Shown: in pieces, positions 42,605-54,116 of the stretch | Layout: each line of letters begins with the position of its first letter | How positions within the stretch are numbered: position 1 is the first letter of the stretch | From: Silvania hatchlandensis | GTDB taxonomy: Bacteria > Pseudomonadota > Gammaproteobacteria > Enterobacterales > Enterobacteriaceae | Length of the DNA stretch: 64,000 nucleotides | Assembly: GCF_025564065.1 (NCBI RefSeq) | Contig: NZ_JAMGZK010000043.1 | Location: 1 to 64,000, forward strand | Direction: 5' to 3' | Notes under the pieces: model-generated | Database searches by the model: none | What the model was told of the DNA's origin: nothing | The model's input: the letters and a program-made list of their open reading frames with translations, nothing else | Translations under genes and position numbers: made by a program

Positions 42605-42859
42605 ATGGAAAAGAATAATGAAGTCATCCAGACCCATCCTCTCGTTGGCTGGGATATCAGCACCGTGGACAGCTATGACGCACTGATGCTGCGTTTGCAT
42701 TACCAGACCCCGAATCACCCCGACCATGTAGAATCGGAAGTTGGGCAGACGCTGTGGCTCACCACAGACGTTGCACGTCAGTTTATTTCTATTTTAGAAG
42801 CCGGTATTGCAAAAATAGAATCCAGTGACTACCAGGAAAATGAGTATAAGCGGCATTAA
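42605..42859 (+). CDS. bssS: Biofilm/stress regulator BssS (YceP)
   Basis: 84 residues from the second of two tandem ATGs (42605), the E. coli start. BssS is linked to biofilm control, indole and AI-2 signalling in E. coli; mechanism unknown. The sequence (ending YQENEYKRH) is nearly the same as E. coli except around residues 38–45. The 268-bp gap before it holds only the dinI terminator and AT-rich, probable promoter sequence. Confidence 0.93.
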   Translation: MEKNNEVIQTHPLVGWDISTVDSYDALMLRLHYQTPNHPDHVESEVGQTLWLTTDVARQFISILEAGIAKIESSDYQENEYKRH

Positions 42860-42883
42860 GTTGATGCCACATTTTCACCCAAC

Positions 42884-42910
42884 AGGCACCTTACGGTGCC
42901 TCAATTATTT
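42884..42910 (+). terminator. bssS terminator-like hairpin
   Basis: AGGCACC-TTAC-GGTGCCT followed by CAATTATTTC, 24 bp after the stop. The T run is poor. Confidence 0.55.
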
Positions 42911-42975
42911 CACCCTTGTATAACCCCGCCATGTTAATTACTCTTCTAAGCCACGAAACGCGTTAAGAGATCCTG

Positions 42976-44094
42976 ATGAAATACGACCTTATCATTATTG
43001 GCAGTGGATCCGTGGGGGCTGCGGCCGGTTATTACGCCACCCGGGCCGGGCTGAACGTTCTGATGATTGACGCCCATATGCCGCCCCACACCGAAGGCAG
43101 CCACCACGGCGACACCCGCCTGATGCGCCATGCGTACGGCGAAGGCGAACGTTATGTGCCGCTGGTGTTACGTGCGCAGGCGCTATGGGATGAGCTGGCT
43201 GACATCAGCGGCGAACCGGTGTTTGAACGCACTGGCGTCGTCAACCTGGGGCCCTCCGATTCAACGTTTCTGGCAAACGTCGAGCACAGCGCCCGGCAGT
43301 TCAATCTGGATCTGGAACGGCTCGATGCCGCCGCGGTAATGAGCCGCTGGCCGGAAATTCAGGTGCCAGAGGGGTATATCGGGCTGTTTGAAGCTAACTC
43401 TGGCGTCCTGCGCAGCGAGCTGGCGATTAAAACCTGGATTGCCCTGGCAAATGAGGCGGGTTGCGCACAGCTGTTTAACTGCCCGGTCAACGCGATTACC
43501 CATCATGACGACGGCGTTACCGTCAACACGCCAGAAGGTGAGTACAGCGCGCACCGTCTGTTAGTCAGCGCGGGAACCTGGGTTTCGCAACTGGTGCCTG
43601 GCCTGTCGGTGCAGCCCGTGCGCAAAGTGTTTTCCTGGTTCCAGGCCGACGGCCGTTACAGCCACCAGAACCGTTTCCCGGCCTTTACCGGCGAGCTACC
43701 TGACGGCGATCAGTTCTACGGCTTCCCGTCGGAAAAAGACGCCCTCAAGATTGGCAAACACAACGGTGGGCAGGTTATCGCCTCCCCGGAAGCGCGTAAG
43801 CCGTTTGGCGAGTATCCTGGCGATGGCTCAGAAGCTTTTGCGTTTCTGCGCAATATCTTGCCCGGCGTGGGCGGTCTGCTGCACGGTGCTGCATGCACCT
43901 ACGACAACACCCCGGATGAAGATTTCATCATTGATACCCTCCCGGGTCATGACAACACGCTGTTGATCACCGGTCTGAGCGGTCATGGCTTTAAATTCGC
44001 CAGCGTGCTGGGCGAGATTGCGGCGCAGTTCGCTCAGGATCAAACTCCAGCTTTTGATCTTACGCCCTTCTCCCTGTCGCGCTTCAGTCGCTAA
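42976..44094 (+). CDS. solA: N-methyl-L-tryptophan oxidase (sarcosine oxidase family)
   Basis: 372 residues. An FAD enzyme that oxidises N-methyl-tryptophan and, slowly, sarcosine. The dinucleotide motif [20 protein letters not shown] is at residues 5–24. The covalent FAD cysteine is expected in [14 protein letters not shown] near 308. The C-terminal [16 protein letters not shown] matches the MTOX/MSOX family. Confidence 0.95.
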   Translation: MKYDLIIIGSGSVGAAAGYYATRAGLNVLMIDAHMPPHTEGSHHGDTRLMRHAYGEGERYVPLVLRAQALWDELADISGEPVFERTGVVNLGPSDSTFLANVEHSARQFNLDLERLDAAAVMSRWPEIQVPEGYIGLFEANSGVLRSELAIKTWIALANEAGCAQLFNCPVNAITHHDDGVTVNTPEGEYSAHRLLVSAGTWVSQLVPGLSVQPVRKVFSWFQADGRYSHQNRFPAFTGELPDGDQFYGFPSEKDALKIGKHNGGQVIASPEARKPFGEYPGDGSEAFAFLRNILPGVGGLLHGAACTYDNTPDEDFIIDTLPGHDNTLLITGLSGHGFKFASVLGEIAAQFAQDQTPAFDLTPFSLSRFSR

Positions 44095-44100
44095 TCCTGT

Positions 44101-44130
44101 CAGGCTTCGGGTTACCGAAGCCTGGTATTT
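44101..44130 (+). terminator. Hairpin after solA
   Basis: CAGGCTTCGG-GTTA-CCGAAGCCTG is a perfect 10-bp stem, but only GTATTTACC follows, so termination may be weak. It begins 6 bp after the solA stop and lies before the small gene yceO. Confidence 0.6.
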
Positions 44131-44150
44131 ACCTCTCAGTCGAAACCCTT

Positions 44151-44264
44151 ATGCAGCGTATTTTTCATTATCTGGTCAATAATATTCGCGAGCATCTGAT
44201 GCTCTATATTCTGCTGTCGGTGGTACTGATGCTCCTCGATATCGCTTACATTGTATTCTTCTGA
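44151..44264 (+). CDS. yceO: Small membrane protein YceO
   Basis: A 37-codon gene starting MQRIFHYLVNNIREHLMLYI, with one hydrophobic helix (about 16–37) ending AYIVFF. E. coli YceO (46 residues) sits at the same place between solA and yceJ and shares the LxHYLxNNIREHLMLY stretch, so I call it a homologue about 9 residues shorter at the N-terminus. The ribosome-binding site is weak. Function unknown. Confidence 0.75.
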   Translation: MQRIFHYLVNNIREHLMLYILLSVVLMLLDIAYIVFF

Positions 44265-44521
44265 CAGGAAATATTGACAAAAGCTGACGATTCTCAAGAT
44301 AACTATAATTTCAACGCAAATTATTTGAATATCATAAAACAGTCACACTCCGCCATTACAAACAGAAAAAACACTTCTTTAACAGCCACTCTGACAATTT
44401 CACTTTCATTTCATTCAAAAATTCTGTTCTAAATAAATTAAAAAACTAAATCACTAAATATCATTTGCAATAATGTTTTCAGCACGCCATTTTGAGCCCT
44501 CACTATTTAATTTCGGTATTT
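44265..44521. other. AT-rich gap before yceJ
   Basis: 257 bp with no credible gene. It holds a TTGACA at 44274–44279 and a TATAAT at 44304–44309, 24 bp apart, too far to be one promoter, so each may belong to a separate weak promoter. Probably the promoter region of yceJ–yceI. No hairpin with a T run was seen. Confidence 0.4.
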
Positions 44522-45091
44522 ATGATGCAGGTGCGTAACTCCCCTACACGCTATGGCGTTATATCCATGTGTTTACACTGGGCGATGGCTATCGCGGTCT
44601 ATGCCATGTTTGGCCTTGGATTATGGATGGTCACCCTGAGCTATTACGACGGCTGGTACCACCAGGCCCCTGAGCTGCATAAAAGCATTGGCTTTGTGCT
44701 GATGATGGCGTTGGTCGTTCGCCTTCTCTGGCGTCGTGTCTCTCCGCCGCCTCCGGCGCTAAAAAGCCAGACGCGCCTGACGCGCATCGGCGCCACCGTT
44801 GCCCATTTCGCCCTGTATGCAGTGCTTTTCGCGATCCTTATTAGCGGCTATCTGATCTCGACGGCTGATGGAAAGCCTATCAGCGTCTTTGGCCTGTTTG
44901 ATGTGCCCGCCCTGCTGGCCGATGCCGGGACGCAGGCCGATCTGGCCGGTTCAGTCCACCTGTGGCTGGCGTGGGGCGTGGTATCGCTCTCTGCACTGCA
45001 TGGCCTTGCGGCCATGAAACACCACTTTATTGATAAAGATGCCACCCTGACACGTATGTTGGGCAAAGCGTCACCTGACACTGGAGCATAA
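44522..45091 (+). CDS. yceJ: Cytochrome b561 family protein YceJ
   Basis: 189 residues from ATG 44522 (a TTG at 44492 adds ten residues). Four membrane helices with haem-binding histidines: the His in CLHWAMAIA near 17, ELHKSIG near 51, and two near the C-terminus (SVHLWLAW and [12 protein letters not shown]). Related to CybB. It is one base upstream of yceI, so the pair is probably co-translated. Confidence 0.92.
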   Translation: MMQVRNSPTRYGVISMCLHWAMAIAVYAMFGLGLWMVTLSYYDGWYHQAPELHKSIGFVLMMALVVRLLWRRVSPPPPALKSQTRLTRIGATVAHFALYAVLFAILISGYLISTADGKPISVFGLFDVPALLADAGTQADLAGSVHLWLAWGVVSLSALHGLAAMKHHFIDKDATLTRMLGKASPDTGA

Positions 45092-45092
45092 A

Positions 45093-45668
45093 ATGAAAAA
45101 ACGTCTGCTGGGATTAACCGTTGCCTCTCTGCTGTTCGCCACCGGTTCAGCCGTCGCGGCTGATTACAAAATTGATAAGCAAGGTCAGCACGCCTTTGTC
45201 AATTTCCGCATTCAGCATCTGGGCTACAGCTGGCTGTACGGCACCTTTAAAGACTTCGACGGTTCCTTTACCTTCGATGAAAAGAACCCGGCGGCCGACA
45301 AGGTCAATGTGACCCTGAATACCAACAGCCTGGACACCAACCACGCCGAGCGCGATAAGCACCTGCGCAGCGCAGAGTTCCTCAACGTGGCGAAATTCCC
45401 GCAGGCGACCTTCACCTCAACTGAAGTGAAGAAAGACGGTGATGGTCTGGATATCACCGGCAACCTGACGCTTAACGGCGTAACCAAACCGGTGACTCTG
45501 GATGCAAAACTGATCGGTCAGGGTGACGATCCGTGGGGCGGAAAACGTGCGGGCTTTGAAGCGACGGGTAAAATTCACCTGAAAGATTTTAATATCACCA
45601 CCGATTTGGGTCCGGCATCTCAGGATGTTGAGCTGATTATCTCTGTAGAAGGGGTGCAGCAGAAGTAA
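45093..45668 (+). CDS. yceI: YceI family periplasmic protein
   Basis: 191 residues with a Sec signal peptide ([20 protein letters not shown], cut before ADYKIDKQG). A lipocalin-like YceI barrel binding isoprenoid or other lipophilic ligands, with [20 protein letters not shown] typical. Base-induced and periplasmic in E. coli; exact role unknown. Cognate of the membrane cytochrome YceJ just before it. Confidence 0.95.
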   Translation: MKKRLLGLTVASLLFATGSAVAADYKIDKQGQHAFVNFRIQHLGYSWLYGTFKDFDGSFTFDEKNPAADKVNVTLNTNSLDTNHAERDKHLRSAEFLNVAKFPQATFTSTEVKKDGDGLDITGNLTLNGVTKPVTLDAKLIGQGDDPWGGKRAGFEATGKIHLKDFNITTDLGPASQDVELIISVEGVQQK

Positions 45669-45675
45669 TTTCCTC

Positions 45676-45701
45676 GCCCGGTCAGCATGGCATGACCGGG
45701 C
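45676..45701. terminator. Hairpin between convergent yceI and trhO
   Basis: GCCCGGTCA and TGACCGGGC form a 9-bp stem with an 8-base loop midway between the two stops. There is no clear T run on either strand. Confidence 0.5.
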
Positions 45702-45713
45702 AAGGCTGGACGC

Positions 45714-46763
45714 TTATTCCGGGTCAGGAATACCCAGACGGGTGTTCAGACGCCCCCGCGACTTATTAAAGATCTTATTGCCATTCTCGCGTCCGGCACG
45801 GCGACGACGCTGCTCCTCTTCAGGCAGAACGCTCTCCTCGCTACAGAGTTCGCTACAGCAGCCCTGGAACTTCTCCGCGCAGGCCGGGCACTGAATAAAC
45901 AGCAGATGACAGCCGTCATTTTTGCAGTTGGTGTGCGTATCGCAGGCAGTGCCGCACTGGTGGCAGTTTGAGATCACGTCCTCAGAGATACGCTCGCCCA
46001 TCCGCTCATCAAAGACAAAGTTCTTGCCGATAAAGCGCACCGGCAGCCCCTGATCGCGCGCGCGACGGGCATACTCAATGATCCCACCCTCGATATGCCA
46101 TACCTTATTAAAGCCGTTATGCTTCATAAAGGCGCTGGCTTTTTCGCAGCGAATCCCGCCGGTGCAGTACATCACAATCTTCTTGTCTTTATGTTCCTGC
46201 ATCATTTCGACCGCTTTCGGCAACTGCTCGCGGAAGGTATCGGCCGGGATTTCCAGCGCGTTTTCGAAATGGCCCACTTCGTATTCGTAGTGGTTACGCA
46301 TATCGATAAACACGGCGTCGGGATCGTCAAGCATGGCATTCACTTCTGCCGCTTTCAGGTAATCACCCACGTCGCTGGCGTCAAACGTCGGGTCGTCGAT
46401 ACCGTCAGCCACAATGCGTTCCCGCACTTTCAGGCGCAACACCCAGAATGACTTACCGTCATCGTCCAGGGCAATGTTCATCCGCAGGCCGTTCAGGGCT
46501 GGGTCAAAGCCGTACAGAAAGGTACGCAACGCATCGACCTGACTGGCCGGAACGCTGATTTGGGCGTTGATACCCTCATGCGCCAGATAAATGCGTCCGA
46601 AAACATTCAGCTCGGTTAAAGCTTTATACAGCGCGTCGCGGGTCTGCTGCGGATTAACGATGGTAAAATATTTGTAGAACGAGATTGTAGTGCGCGGCTC
46701 GATTTCGGCCAGCATGCGCGCTTTTAACTCTTCGTTCGAAATGCGGTTGTGTAACACTGGCAT
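45714..46763 (-). CDS. trhO: tRNA uridine(34) hydroxylase TrhO (YceA)
   Basis: 349 residues from the ATG at 46761–46763 ([10 protein letters not shown]), the conserved start; a longer frame adds 27 residues. It hydroxylates U34 of certain tRNAs to 5-hydroxyuridine with oxygen. An N-terminal acylphosphatase-like part precedes a rhodanese domain (about 130–220) with the active Cys in [13 protein letters not shown], followed by a C-rich C-terminal tail ([19 protein letters not shown]) that may bind a metal. Confidence 0.95.
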   Translation of the reverse strand: MPVLHNRISNEELKARMLAEIEPRTTISFYKYFTIVNPQQTRDALYKALTELNVFGRIYLAHEGINAQISVPASQVDALRTFLYGFDPALNGLRMNIALDDDGKSFWVLRLKVRERIVADGIDDPTFDASDVGDYLKAAEVNAMLDDPDAVFIDMRNHYEYEVGHFENALEIPADTFREQLPKAVEMMQEHKDKKIVMYCTGGIRCEKASAFMKHNGFNKVWHIEGGIIEYARRARDQGLPVRFIGKNFVFDERMGERISEDVISNCHQCGTACDTHTNCKNDGCHLLFIQCPACAEKFQGCCSELCSEESVLPEEEQRRRRAGRENGNKIFNKSRGRLNTRLGIPDPE

Positions 46764-46983
46764 GGTGTACGGTTCCTGCAATCGTTGGATAATGAAAATC
46801 GGGCGGGATGATATAGCAAAGATTGAGAATTTACATCCCCTCATTTTGCGCTACATTTCTTTCTCTAGCGTGATCGGCTCATAACATTTGCCGCATTGAT
46901 AAGCATTCCGTCGCGATGAGTTTTGGTTATGAATCGAAAAATGCGACAATCTGACAACAGGACAGAATAAAAAAAGGAACGGT

Positions 46984-47910
46984 ATGACCCATTTACCTAA
47001 ATTCTCCATTGCGCTGCTGCATCCACGTCACTGGTTTACCTGGGCTGGCATCGGTTTATTATGGTTACTGGTGCAACTCCCCTACCCGGTGATTTATCGT
47101 CTGGGCTGCGGTCTTGGTCATCTGGCCATGCGTTTCATGACCCGTCGCACCCGGATCGCCCGGCGCAATCTGGAACTCTGCTTTCCGCAGATGAGCGAGC
47201 AAGAGCGCGAAGCCCTGGTGGTCAAAAATTTTGAATCGGTCGGGATGGGACTGATGGAAACGGGGATGGCGTGGTTCTGGTCAGACAAACGCATGAGCCG
47301 CTGGATGGAGGTTACCGGCGCTGGCATGGAGCCGGTACACACCCTGCAGGCGGAAAATACTGGCGTACTGCTGATCGGGATTCATTTTCTGACCCTCGAG
47401 ATTGGCGCGCGCATGTTCGGCATGCAGGCACCCGGTATCGGCGTCTATCGTCCGAACGACAACCCGGTGATCGACTGGCTGCAGACCCGAGGCCGGATGC
47501 GTTCCAACAAGAGCATGATCGATCGTAAGGATCTGAAGGGGATGATCCGCGCGCTGAAATCCGGGGAAGTGATCTGGTATGCGCCTGACCATGACTATGG
47601 CCCAACAGCCAGCGTCTTCGTGCCGTTTTTTGCCGTTGACGATGCCGCCACCACCAGCGGCACCTGGACCCTGGCGCGGCTGTCGAGTGCGGCAATTGTG
47701 CCGTTTGTCCCGCGCCGTAAAGCCAACGGCAAAGGCTACGAGCTGATGATGCTGGAGCCGGAGTGTTCGCCTCCGCTGGACGACGCCAAAACCACCGCGG
47801 CCTGGATGAATGACATCATCGAAAAATGCATCCTGATGGCACCCGAGCAGTACATGTGGCTGCATCGCCGCTTTAAAACCCGCCCGGAAGGCGTCCCTTC
47901 CCGCTATTAA
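46984..47910 (+). CDS. lpxL: Lipid A lauroyl acyltransferase LpxL (HtrB)
   Basis: 308 residues. Adds laurate to Kdo2-lipid IVA at the inner membrane. One N-terminal membrane helix (about 18–40) and the HX4E catalytic motif in [13 protein letters not shown] near 132–137. AAAAAAGGAAC precedes its ATG. A terminator follows. Confidence 0.95.
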   Translation: MTHLPKFSIALLHPRHWFTWAGIGLLWLLVQLPYPVIYRLGCGLGHLAMRFMTRRTRIARRNLELCFPQMSEQEREALVVKNFESVGMGLMETGMAWFWSDKRMSRWMEVTGAGMEPVHTLQAENTGVLLIGIHFLTLEIGARMFGMQAPGIGVYRPNDNPVIDWLQTRGRMRSNKSMIDRKDLKGMIRALKSGEVIWYAPDHDYGPTASVFVPFFAVDDAATTSGTWTLARLSSAAIVPFVPRRKANGKGYELMMLEPECSPPLDDAKTTAAWMNDIIEKCILMAPEQYMWLHRRFKTRPEGVPSRY

Positions 47911-47916
47911 TTCCCC

Positions 47917-47945
47917 CTGCGGCCCCGGTGGCCGCAGTTTACTTT
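47917..47945 (+). terminator. lpxL terminator
   Basis: CTGCGGCC-CCGGT-GGCCGCAG followed by TTTACTTTC, 6 bp after the stop. Confidence 0.75.
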
Positions 47946-48055
47946 CTGTTTTTAACCTCCTCTGCCATTGCAGCAATCATCACCCAGGCGCATAATTAGC
48001 AGGCTTACTACCTTCATTCATAATGATGCCGTCGCGCATCAGAACGCGGATTGTT

Positions 48056-49282
48056 ATGTCATCCTCAGAAACGCCAATAAACTGGCAACGTAACCTGACG
48101 GTTGTCTGGCTGGGCTGCTTTCTCACCGGTGCCGCCTTTAGCCTGGTGATGCCTTTTCTCCCCCTGTACGTCGAGCAGCTTGGCGTCAGCGGTCATAGCG
48201 CGCTGAACATGTGGTCGGGGCTGGTGTTTAGCATCACCTTCCTCTTCTCAGCCATTGCCTCCCCCTTCTGGGGCGGGCTGGCGGATCGCAAGGGGCGCAA
48301 AATCATGCTGCTGCGCTCAGCGCTGGGGATGGCGATCATCATGCTGCTGATGGGGATGGCGCAAAACATCTGGCAATTTCTTATTTTGCGCGCGGTGCTG
48401 GGGCTGCTGGGCGGGTTTGTACCCAACGCCAACGCGCTGATCGCCACGCAGATCCCGCGCCATAAAAGCGGCTGGGCGCTGGGGACGCTGTCAACCGGTG
48501 CGGTGAGCGGTGCGCTGCTCGGCCCGCTGGCAGGCGGGCTGCTGGCCGACAGCTACGGTCTGCGCCCGGTGTTCTTTATTACCGCCGTGGTGCTGTTTGT
48601 CTGCTTCCTGCTGACCTGGTTCTGCATCCGGGAGAATTTTACCCCGGTTGCTAAAAAAGAGATGCTGCATGCCAGGCAGGTTTTCGCCTCGCTGAAAAAC
48701 CCCAAACTGGTGTTAAGCCTGTTTGTCACGACCCTGATTATTCAGGTGGCGACCGGCTCGATTGCGCCGATCCTGACGTTGTACGTGCGCGACCTGGCAG
48801 GCAACGTCGGCAATATCGCGTTTATCAGCGGGATGATCGCCTCCGTGCCGGGCGTGGCCGCGCTGCTCAGCGCCCCTCGACTGGGGAAGCTGGGCGATCG
48901 TATTGGCCCGGAGCGGATCCTGATCGTCGCCCTGGTGTTCTCTGTGTTGCTGTTGATTCCGATGTCGCTGGTGCAAACGCCGTGGCAGCTCGGGGTATTG
49001 CGCTTCTTACTCGGCGCGGCCGATGGTGCCCTGCTGCCTGCCGTCCAGACGCTGCTGGTGTACAACTCCACTCGGGAGATCGCCGGGCGCATCTTCAGCT
49101 ATAACCAGTCGTTTCGCGATATTGGCAACGTCACTGGCCCGCTGCTGGGATCGGGTATTGCTGCCAGCTTTGGTTTCCGGACGGTGTTTATCGTTACCGC
49201 CGGCGTGGTGCTGTTCAACGTGTTCTATTCCTGGCTCAGCCTGTCGCGGGCAGTCCGTCAGCCGCAGTCGGCACCAGATTAA
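48056..49282 (+). CDS. mdtG: MFS multidrug exporter MdtG
   Basis: 408 residues from the ATG at 48056, matching E. coli MdtG; an earlier ATG (48023) adds 11 residues. Twelve hydrophobic segments; the MFS motif [14 protein letters not shown] is near 75. In E. coli it gives resistance to fosfomycin and deoxycholate when overexpressed and is under MarA/SoxS/Rob control; I could not place a marbox with confidence. The RBS is weak. Confidence 0.95.
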   Translation: MSSSETPINWQRNLTVVWLGCFLTGAAFSLVMPFLPLYVEQLGVSGHSALNMWSGLVFSITFLFSAIASPFWGGLADRKGRKIMLLRSALGMAIIMLLMGMAQNIWQFLILRAVLGLLGGFVPNANALIATQIPRHKSGWALGTLSTGAVSGALLGPLAGGLLADSYGLRPVFFITAVVLFVCFLLTWFCIRENFTPVAKKEMLHARQVFASLKNPKLVLSLFVTTLIIQVATGSIAPILTLYVRDLAGNVGNIAFISGMIASVPGVAALLSAPRLGKLGDRIGPERILIVALVFSVLLLIPMSLVQTPWQLGVLRFLLGAADGALLPAVQTLLVYNSTREIAGRIFSYNQSFRDIGNVTGPLLGSGIAASFGFRTVFIVTAGVVLFNVFYSWLSLSRAVRQPQSAPD

Positions 49283-49380
49283 GACAACTCCGTGACGGCT
49301 TTCGCCGCATTCATACTTGCAAACAGTGAGAATCAGCTATTCTTTCCCTGAATACTTCGTCAAATCACAGGGAGACGCTA

Positions 49381-49755
49381 ATGACTATGTATGCCACGCT
49401 GGAAGAGGCTATTGATGCCGCTCGCGAAGAGTTCCTCGCCAACAATACCGGCGTAGAGGAAACGGACGCGAATATTGAGCAACTCAATATACAAAAGTAT
49501 GTCCTGCAGGACGGCGACATAATGTGGCAGGCCGAATTCTTTGCCGACGAGGGCGAAGACGGCGAATGTCTGCCGATACTCAGTGGCGCCGCGGCGCAGG
49601 CCGTTTTTGATGATGACTTTGACGAAATTGAGCTGCGTCAGGAGTGGCTGGAAGAAAACACCCTGCATGAATGGGATGAGGGTGAATTTCAGCTTGAACC
49701 GCCGCTGGATACCGAAGAGGGGCGAGCCGCAGCAGATGAGTGGGACGAGCGCTAG
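49381..49755 (+). CDS. msyB: Acidic protein MsyB
   Basis: 124 residues, very rich in Glu and Asp, same length as E. coli MsyB and nearly identical at the C-terminus (ENTLHEWDEGEFQLEPPLDT and after). Multicopy msyB suppresses secY/secA defects in E. coli; a chaperone-like role is suggested only. Good AGGGAGACGCTAATG start. Its stop codon directly abuts the convergent yceK stop. Confidence 0.93.
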   Translation: MTMYATLEEAIDAAREEFLANNTGVEETDANIEQLNIQKYVLQDGDIMWQAEFFADEGEDGECLPILSGAAAQAVFDDDFDEIELRQEWLEENTLHEWDEGEFQLEPPLDTEEGRAAADEWDER

Positions 49756-49983
49756 TTACTCATAAGGCCCATGCTGCGCGTCTATCGGCAGCAGCAGCGT
49801 ATCGAAGACCAGCGAAAACGGCAGATCGAGCACAGTCAGATAGCGCCAGGCGGAGTCGCGAACATCCCATTGCACGCCGGGATAATATTGATTGCCGTGC
49901 CCCTGTCCGGGTACGGCACGGCTGATGATACTGCCGCAGCCGCTCAGCAGTAACGCCATCATGATAACAATGAGTATTCTCAT
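49756..49983 (-). CDS. yceK: YceK family lipoprotein (DUF1375)
   Basis: 75 residues. Signal peptide ending in the lipobox LLSGC (Cys near 16). The rest matches the short DUF1375 family, with YYPGVQWDV and LDLPFSLVFDTLLLPID. Function unknown. It sits downstream of mdoH past a terminator, on the same strand. Confidence 0.9.
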   Translation of the reverse strand: MRILIVIMMALLLSGCGSIISRAVPGQGHGNQYYPGVQWDVRDSAWRYLTVLDLPFSLVFDTLLLPIDAQHGPYE

Positions 49984-49996
49984 TCCTTCCTCAATA

Positions 49997-50025
49997 TAAA
50001 AAAATACCGGCTCAAGAGCCGGTAT
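49997..50025 (-). terminator. mdoGH operon terminator
   Basis: The minus strand reads ATACCGGCTC...GAGCCGGTAT then a run of T. It lies 17 bp past the mdoH stop. Confidence 0.88.
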
Positions 50026-50041
50026 TTATTTGCCGGTGGGG

Positions 50042-52570
50042 CTATTTAACCTTCAGCGCCAGCGGGTTCATCTTCAGCGTCTGGTAGTGGTTTACCCAGG
50101 AGGAGTATTTCTCCGGGGCGGACCACACGCGGTAATGCAGACGTGACAGCGTGACCGGGTCGCTCAGCAGCACCAGACGACGATCGCGGTTCAGCTTCTC
50201 AGGCGTCTCGTTCAGAGCCTGTTCCACGTGACGATCGCGGGCAATCTCCAGCACGTTACTGGCACGGTGGCGGGCCGTTGCCATCGCGGTTGCCAGGGCG
50301 TTGAATGACGGGTTAAACACCGCGTGCATAAATCCATCCTCCAGCGAACGGCTGCGGTTCAGCTCCAGATACTTGTCGGTATCCACCAGCACCTGCGGCG
50401 GGGAGTACTCTTCCGGGATCAGGAACAGCTTCCAGCGTTTGGTACGCAAGCCCAGCGTTGAACGGCTGGAGAACACCGACACGAACGGCGACAGGATAAG
50501 CGAGAAGACGATCGGTGCCAGCCAGAACAGGAAGCGCAGATCCAGCCAGGCCATGCCGACAGCCCACACCAGACCAAGCAGCATCTGCGAGCCGTGGCGC
50601 ATAAAGGCTTCGCTCCACGGAGTGGAGTCATCGTCACGCTGCGGAGAGTTCCAGACCACTTCCCAACCGAGGAACGCGCTGACCACGAAGACGGTGTGGA
50701 ACAGCATACGCACCGGTGCCAGCAGAACCGAGAACAGCACTTCAAGCAGCAGAGAGAGCGTCACGCGGAAGAAACCGCCGAACTCTTTCGAGCCTTTGCA
50801 CCAGATCAGAATGATACTGAGCAGCTTCGGCAGGAACAGCAGCACCATCGTCGAAGCAAACAGCGCAATCGCCAGCTCCGGACGCCACTGCGGCCACACC
50901 GGGAATAGCTGGCGCGGTTGCAGGAAGTACTGCGGCTCAGTCAGCGCATGCACCACCTGCAGCGCGGTCGACAGGGCGAGGAACATAAACCACAGCGGCG
51001 CGGAGAGATAGGACATGACGCCGGTCAGGAACACCGCACGGTGTACCGGGTGCATACCTTTCACCAGGAACAGGCGGAAGTTCATCAGGTTACCGTGACA
51101 CCAGCGACGGTCGCGCTTCAGCTCATCCAGCAGGTTCGGCGGCAGCTCTTCATAGGAGCCCGGCAGGTCGTAGGCAATCCACACCCCCCAACCGGCACGA
51201 CGCATCAGCGCCGCTTCTACGAAGTCATGCGACAGAATCGAACCGGCAAACGAGCCTTCGCCCGGCAGCGGGGCCAGCGCACAGTGCTCAATGAACGGCT
51301 GCACGCGGATGATGGCGTTGTGCCCCCAGTAGTGGGACTCGCCCAACTGCCAGAAGTGCAGGCCCGCAGTAAACAGCGGCCCGTAGACGCGGGTAGCAAA
51401 CTGCTGGCAACGCGCATACAGAGTATCCATGCCCGACGCCTTCGGCGAGGACTGGATGATCCCGGCATTCGGGTTGGCTTCCATCAGACGCACCAGCCCG
51501 GTCAGACAGTCGCCGGTCATCACGGAGTCGGCGTCCAGCACCACCATATAGCTGTACTGGTTGCCCCAGCGACGACAGAAGTCATCGATGTTGCCACTTT
51601 TACGCTTCACGCGGCGGCGGCGGCGGCGATAGAAAATCTGCCCTTCGCCCTGCACTTCAGCGATCAGCTCCATCCACGCTTTCTGCTCAGCCACGCAAAT
51701 ATCGGGGTTGTAGCTGTCACTCAGGATGTAGACGTCGAAATGTGCGCCGTTCCCGGTCGCTTTTACCGACTCCCAGGTGGCGCGCAGGCCCGCGAAAACG
51801 CGATCCACGTCTTCGTTACAGATAGGCATAATCAGCGCGGTACGGTGTTCGGGATTGAGTGCTTCATCCCCCACCGTCGACGCGGAGATACTGTACTTAT
51901 CCCGGCCAATCAACAGCTGCAGGAAGCCCATCAGCGCGGTCCAGAAACCGGCCGACACCCAGCAGAAGAGAATGGCAAACAGCAGAAGAATGCCGCTTTG
52001 TAAAATATACGGCAGCAGCTGCATAAACGAGACCAGCAGATCCTGGCCAAACATATCGGCCGGATTGATCAGCGCCCAGCCCTGGTACGGCAGAATGGTC
52101 TTCATGTACCAGGTGGCGACGACGGTCTGCGCGATGGTCAGCAGCAGCAGGATATAGCGTCGAATACTGCCGACGGTACGCCATTTTTCCTCGTTTGCCT
52201 GCTGCTCTTTGGTCAGACGGGAGAGATAGCGCGGAGTGACGTCACGACCGCGAAGACGATCCCAGAAACGGCCCACCGGGTTGGTGCGCCAGGGATCGGG
52301 GAACATCGAAGAGCGCGTCGCTTTCGGCATCGCCTGAAGCTGGGCACGACCTTCATCATCGCGAATCAACTGACCTTCAGCCAGCGAATCGGGCCAGGCC
52401 TGCTCGAGACGGCTCTTTACAGAGCCGAGCGGGGTGTCATCATCGCGGGTAAACGGATGATGGTCAGCATCCAGCGCGGTATGAACCGCGCTGAGATCCC
52501 CCTTCGGCAGGGCCGCCTTCTCGATATCGCTCAGCGGCATGGCATCGATATATTCAGTTGTCTTATTCAT
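50042..52570 (-). CDS. mdoH: Glucans biosynthesis glucosyltransferase MdoH (OpgH)
   Basis: 842 residues from the ATG at 52568–52570 ([14 protein letters not shown]), which overlaps the last codons of mdoG by 8 bp. An integral inner-membrane GT2 enzyme that polymerises the beta-1,2 glucose backbone of osmoregulated periplasmic glucans and needs ACP. Cytoplasmic GT domain about 240–510 with [15 protein letters not shown] (DxD-type) and the RRWCHGN motif near 480; membrane helices lie before and after. E. coli OpgH also links glucose status to FtsZ through its N-terminus. Confidence 0.97.
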   Translation of the reverse strand: MNKTTEYIDAMPLSDIEKAALPKGDLSAVHTALDADHHPFTRDDDTPLGSVKSRLEQAWPDSLAEGQLIRDDEGRAQLQAMPKATRSSMFPDPWRTNPVGRFWDRLRGRDVTPRYLSRLTKEQQANEEKWRTVGSIRRYILLLLTIAQTVVATWYMKTILPYQGWALINPADMFGQDLLVSFMQLLPYILQSGILLLFAILFCWVSAGFWTALMGFLQLLIGRDKYSISASTVGDEALNPEHRTALIMPICNEDVDRVFAGLRATWESVKATGNGAHFDVYILSDSYNPDICVAEQKAWMELIAEVQGEGQIFYRRRRRRVKRKSGNIDDFCRRWGNQYSYMVVLDADSVMTGDCLTGLVRLMEANPNAGIIQSSPKASGMDTLYARCQQFATRVYGPLFTAGLHFWQLGESHYWGHNAIIRVQPFIEHCALAPLPGEGSFAGSILSHDFVEAALMRRAGWGVWIAYDLPGSYEELPPNLLDELKRDRRWCHGNLMNFRLFLVKGMHPVHRAVFLTGVMSYLSAPLWFMFLALSTALQVVHALTEPQYFLQPRQLFPVWPQWRPELAIALFASTMVLLFLPKLLSIILIWCKGSKEFGGFFRVTLSLLLEVLFSVLLAPVRMLFHTVFVVSAFLGWEVVWNSPQRDDDSTPWSEAFMRHGSQMLLGLVWAVGMAWLDLRFLFWLAPIVFSLILSPFVSVFSSRSTLGLRTKRWKLFLIPEEYSPPQVLVDTDKYLELNRSRSLEDGFMHAVFNPSFNALATAMATARHRASNVLEIARDRHVEQALNETPEKLNRDRRLVLLSDPVTLSRLHYRVWSAPEKYSSWVNHYQTLKMNPLALKVK

Positions 52571-54116
52571 TGGCAGGTAGCTGATAGCTCCAGGTTTCAC
52601 TCAGCGGCTGGTCAACGTTCACCAGCGCGGCTCGCATCTCAGTCGGCTGTTTGGCATCTTTGACTTTCACACGCAGCGTTAAACGCCAGCCTTTAGTGAC
52701 CGGGTTGTAGCGCACAGTGTTTTCAACGATTTCACCATTGTCGCCAATGCTCGTCTGGGCGGTGACAGGGGTCTCCGGTGCCAGTTTTTTCATCTCCTGG
52801 CCGGAGAAATCCACCACAAAGGCGATGGTGCCATCAGGCTGACGGATCAGATTCGACTGTTTCACATCCCCGGTGGAGCGGCGCGTCTGGGTGACGTAAG
52901 CGCTCTCAGGGGCGTGCAGCTTGTCTTCATCGCGGCTCATGGTGATGGAGTAGTTGAAGTTCATCTCTTTCCCGGCTTCCGGCAGCTGATCCGGCGTCCA
53001 GTAGGCGACGATGTTGTCATTGGTCTCATCGTTGGTTGGGATTTCTACCAGCTCAACTTTGCCTTTGCCCCACTCGCCTTTCGGGGTGATCCAGGCGCTT
53101 GGGCGGAGATCGTAACGATCGTCCAGATCTTCAAAGCGGGAGAACTGACGACCACGCTGCAGCAGACCAAACCCCTGCGGGTTCTCCATGCTAAAGCTGC
53201 TTACCGCCAGGTGTTTCGGGTTGTTCAGCGGACGCCAGATCCACTCGCCGTTACCGGCCAGAATCGACAGACCGTTGGAGTCATGCAGCTCCGGACGGAA
53301 GTTAGAGACCGACGAAGGCTGGTTAGGCCCAAACAGGAACATACTGGTCAGCGGGGCAACGCCCAGCTTGCCGACTTTATCGCGCAGGTAGACTTTAGAC
53401 TGCACGTCAACCACGGTGTCGCGGCCCGGAATGATCACAAAACGATACGCGCCGGTGGCACGCGGTGAGTCCAGAAGCGCATAGATAGTCAGACGTTTGT
53501 CGGTGGGTTTTGGACGTTCAACCCAAAACTCACGAAAACGCGGGAACTCTTCCCCGGAAGGCAGCGCGGTATCGATCGCCAAACCACGGGCAGAAAGACC
53601 GTACACCTGGCCGCCACCGATGACGCGGAAATAGCTCGCCCCCAACATGCTGACAATTTCGTCGTTCTTATCTTTACTGTTGATGGGATAGAGGACTTTG
53701 AAGCCCGCGAAACCGAGATCTTTGACGGTGTCTTTATCGTGCTGTACGTCACCGAAATTAAAGTAATCCGGGCTGTACTTAATTTTGCGTACCGCGGTGG
53801 AGGTCACTTCATTGATGGTGACCGGCGTGTCGAAGTACATCCCCTGATGATAAAACTCAAGCTTGAACGGGGTTTTGATTTTGTTCCAGTAAGCTTTATC
53901 GTGATTAAACTGGATCTGCTGATAGTCCGCATATTTCATATCACGGAAAACGGAGGGCAAGTTACTTTTTGGTGCCTCGTAGCTCTTGCCTGCCATCGTT
54001 TTCGCCTGTTTTGCGACGTCGTCGATGTTAAAAGACCAGGCCGATGAGGTATACAGAGACAACAATACTGCTGCCCCTAACCAAGGCATTTTCATCATTT
54101 GTAGTTTATGTTTCAT
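52563..54116 (-). CDS. mdoG: Periplasmic glucans biosynthesis protein MdoG (OpgG)
   Basis: 517 residues from ATG 54114–54116 ([14 protein letters not shown]); an internal MMKMPW start six codons on equals the 511-residue E. coli annotation. A Sec signal peptide ends near ...SSAWS before [10 protein letters not shown] periplasmic beta-sandwich protein that acts on the glucan backbone made by MdoH. It lies directly before and overlaps mdoH. Osmotic control of the promoter is known in E. coli; its elements were not pinpointed here. Confidence 0.96.
   Translation of the reverse strand: MKHKLQMMKMPWLGAAVLLSLYTSSAWSFNIDDVAKQAKTMAGKSYEAPKSNLPSVFRDMKYADYQQIQFNHDKAYWNKIKTPFKLEFYHQGMYFDTPVTINEVTSTAVRKIKYSPDYFNFGDVQHDKDTVKDLGFAGFKVLYPINSKDKNDEIVSMLGASYFRVIGGGQVYGLSARGLAIDTALPSGEEFPRFREFWVERPKPTDKRLTIYALLDSPRATGAYRFVIIPGRDTVVDVQSKVYLRDKVGKLGVAPLTSMFLFGPNQPSSVSNFRPELHDSNGLSILAGNGEWIWRPLNNPKHLAVSSFSMENPQGFGLLQRGRQFSRFEDLDDRYDLRPSAWITPKGEWGKGKVELVEIPTNDETNDNIVAYWTPDQLPEAGKEMNFNYSITMSRDEDKLHAPESAYVTQTRRSTGDVKQSNLIRQPDGTIAFVVDFSGQEMKKLAPETPVTAQTSIGDNGEIVENTVRYNPVTKGWRLTLRVKVKDAKQPTEMRAALVNVDQPLSETWSYQLPANE

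Noticed and set aside
44274-44309. Strong sigma-70 promoter before yceJ
   Set aside because: TTGACA and TATAAT are both perfect but 24 bp apart, well beyond the 16–18 bp that work as one promoter.
50918-52003. 361-codon open frame opposite mdoH
   Set aside because: Shadow of the conserved mdoH coding sequence; the product is low-complexity His/Arg/Gln-rich, typical of antisense translation.
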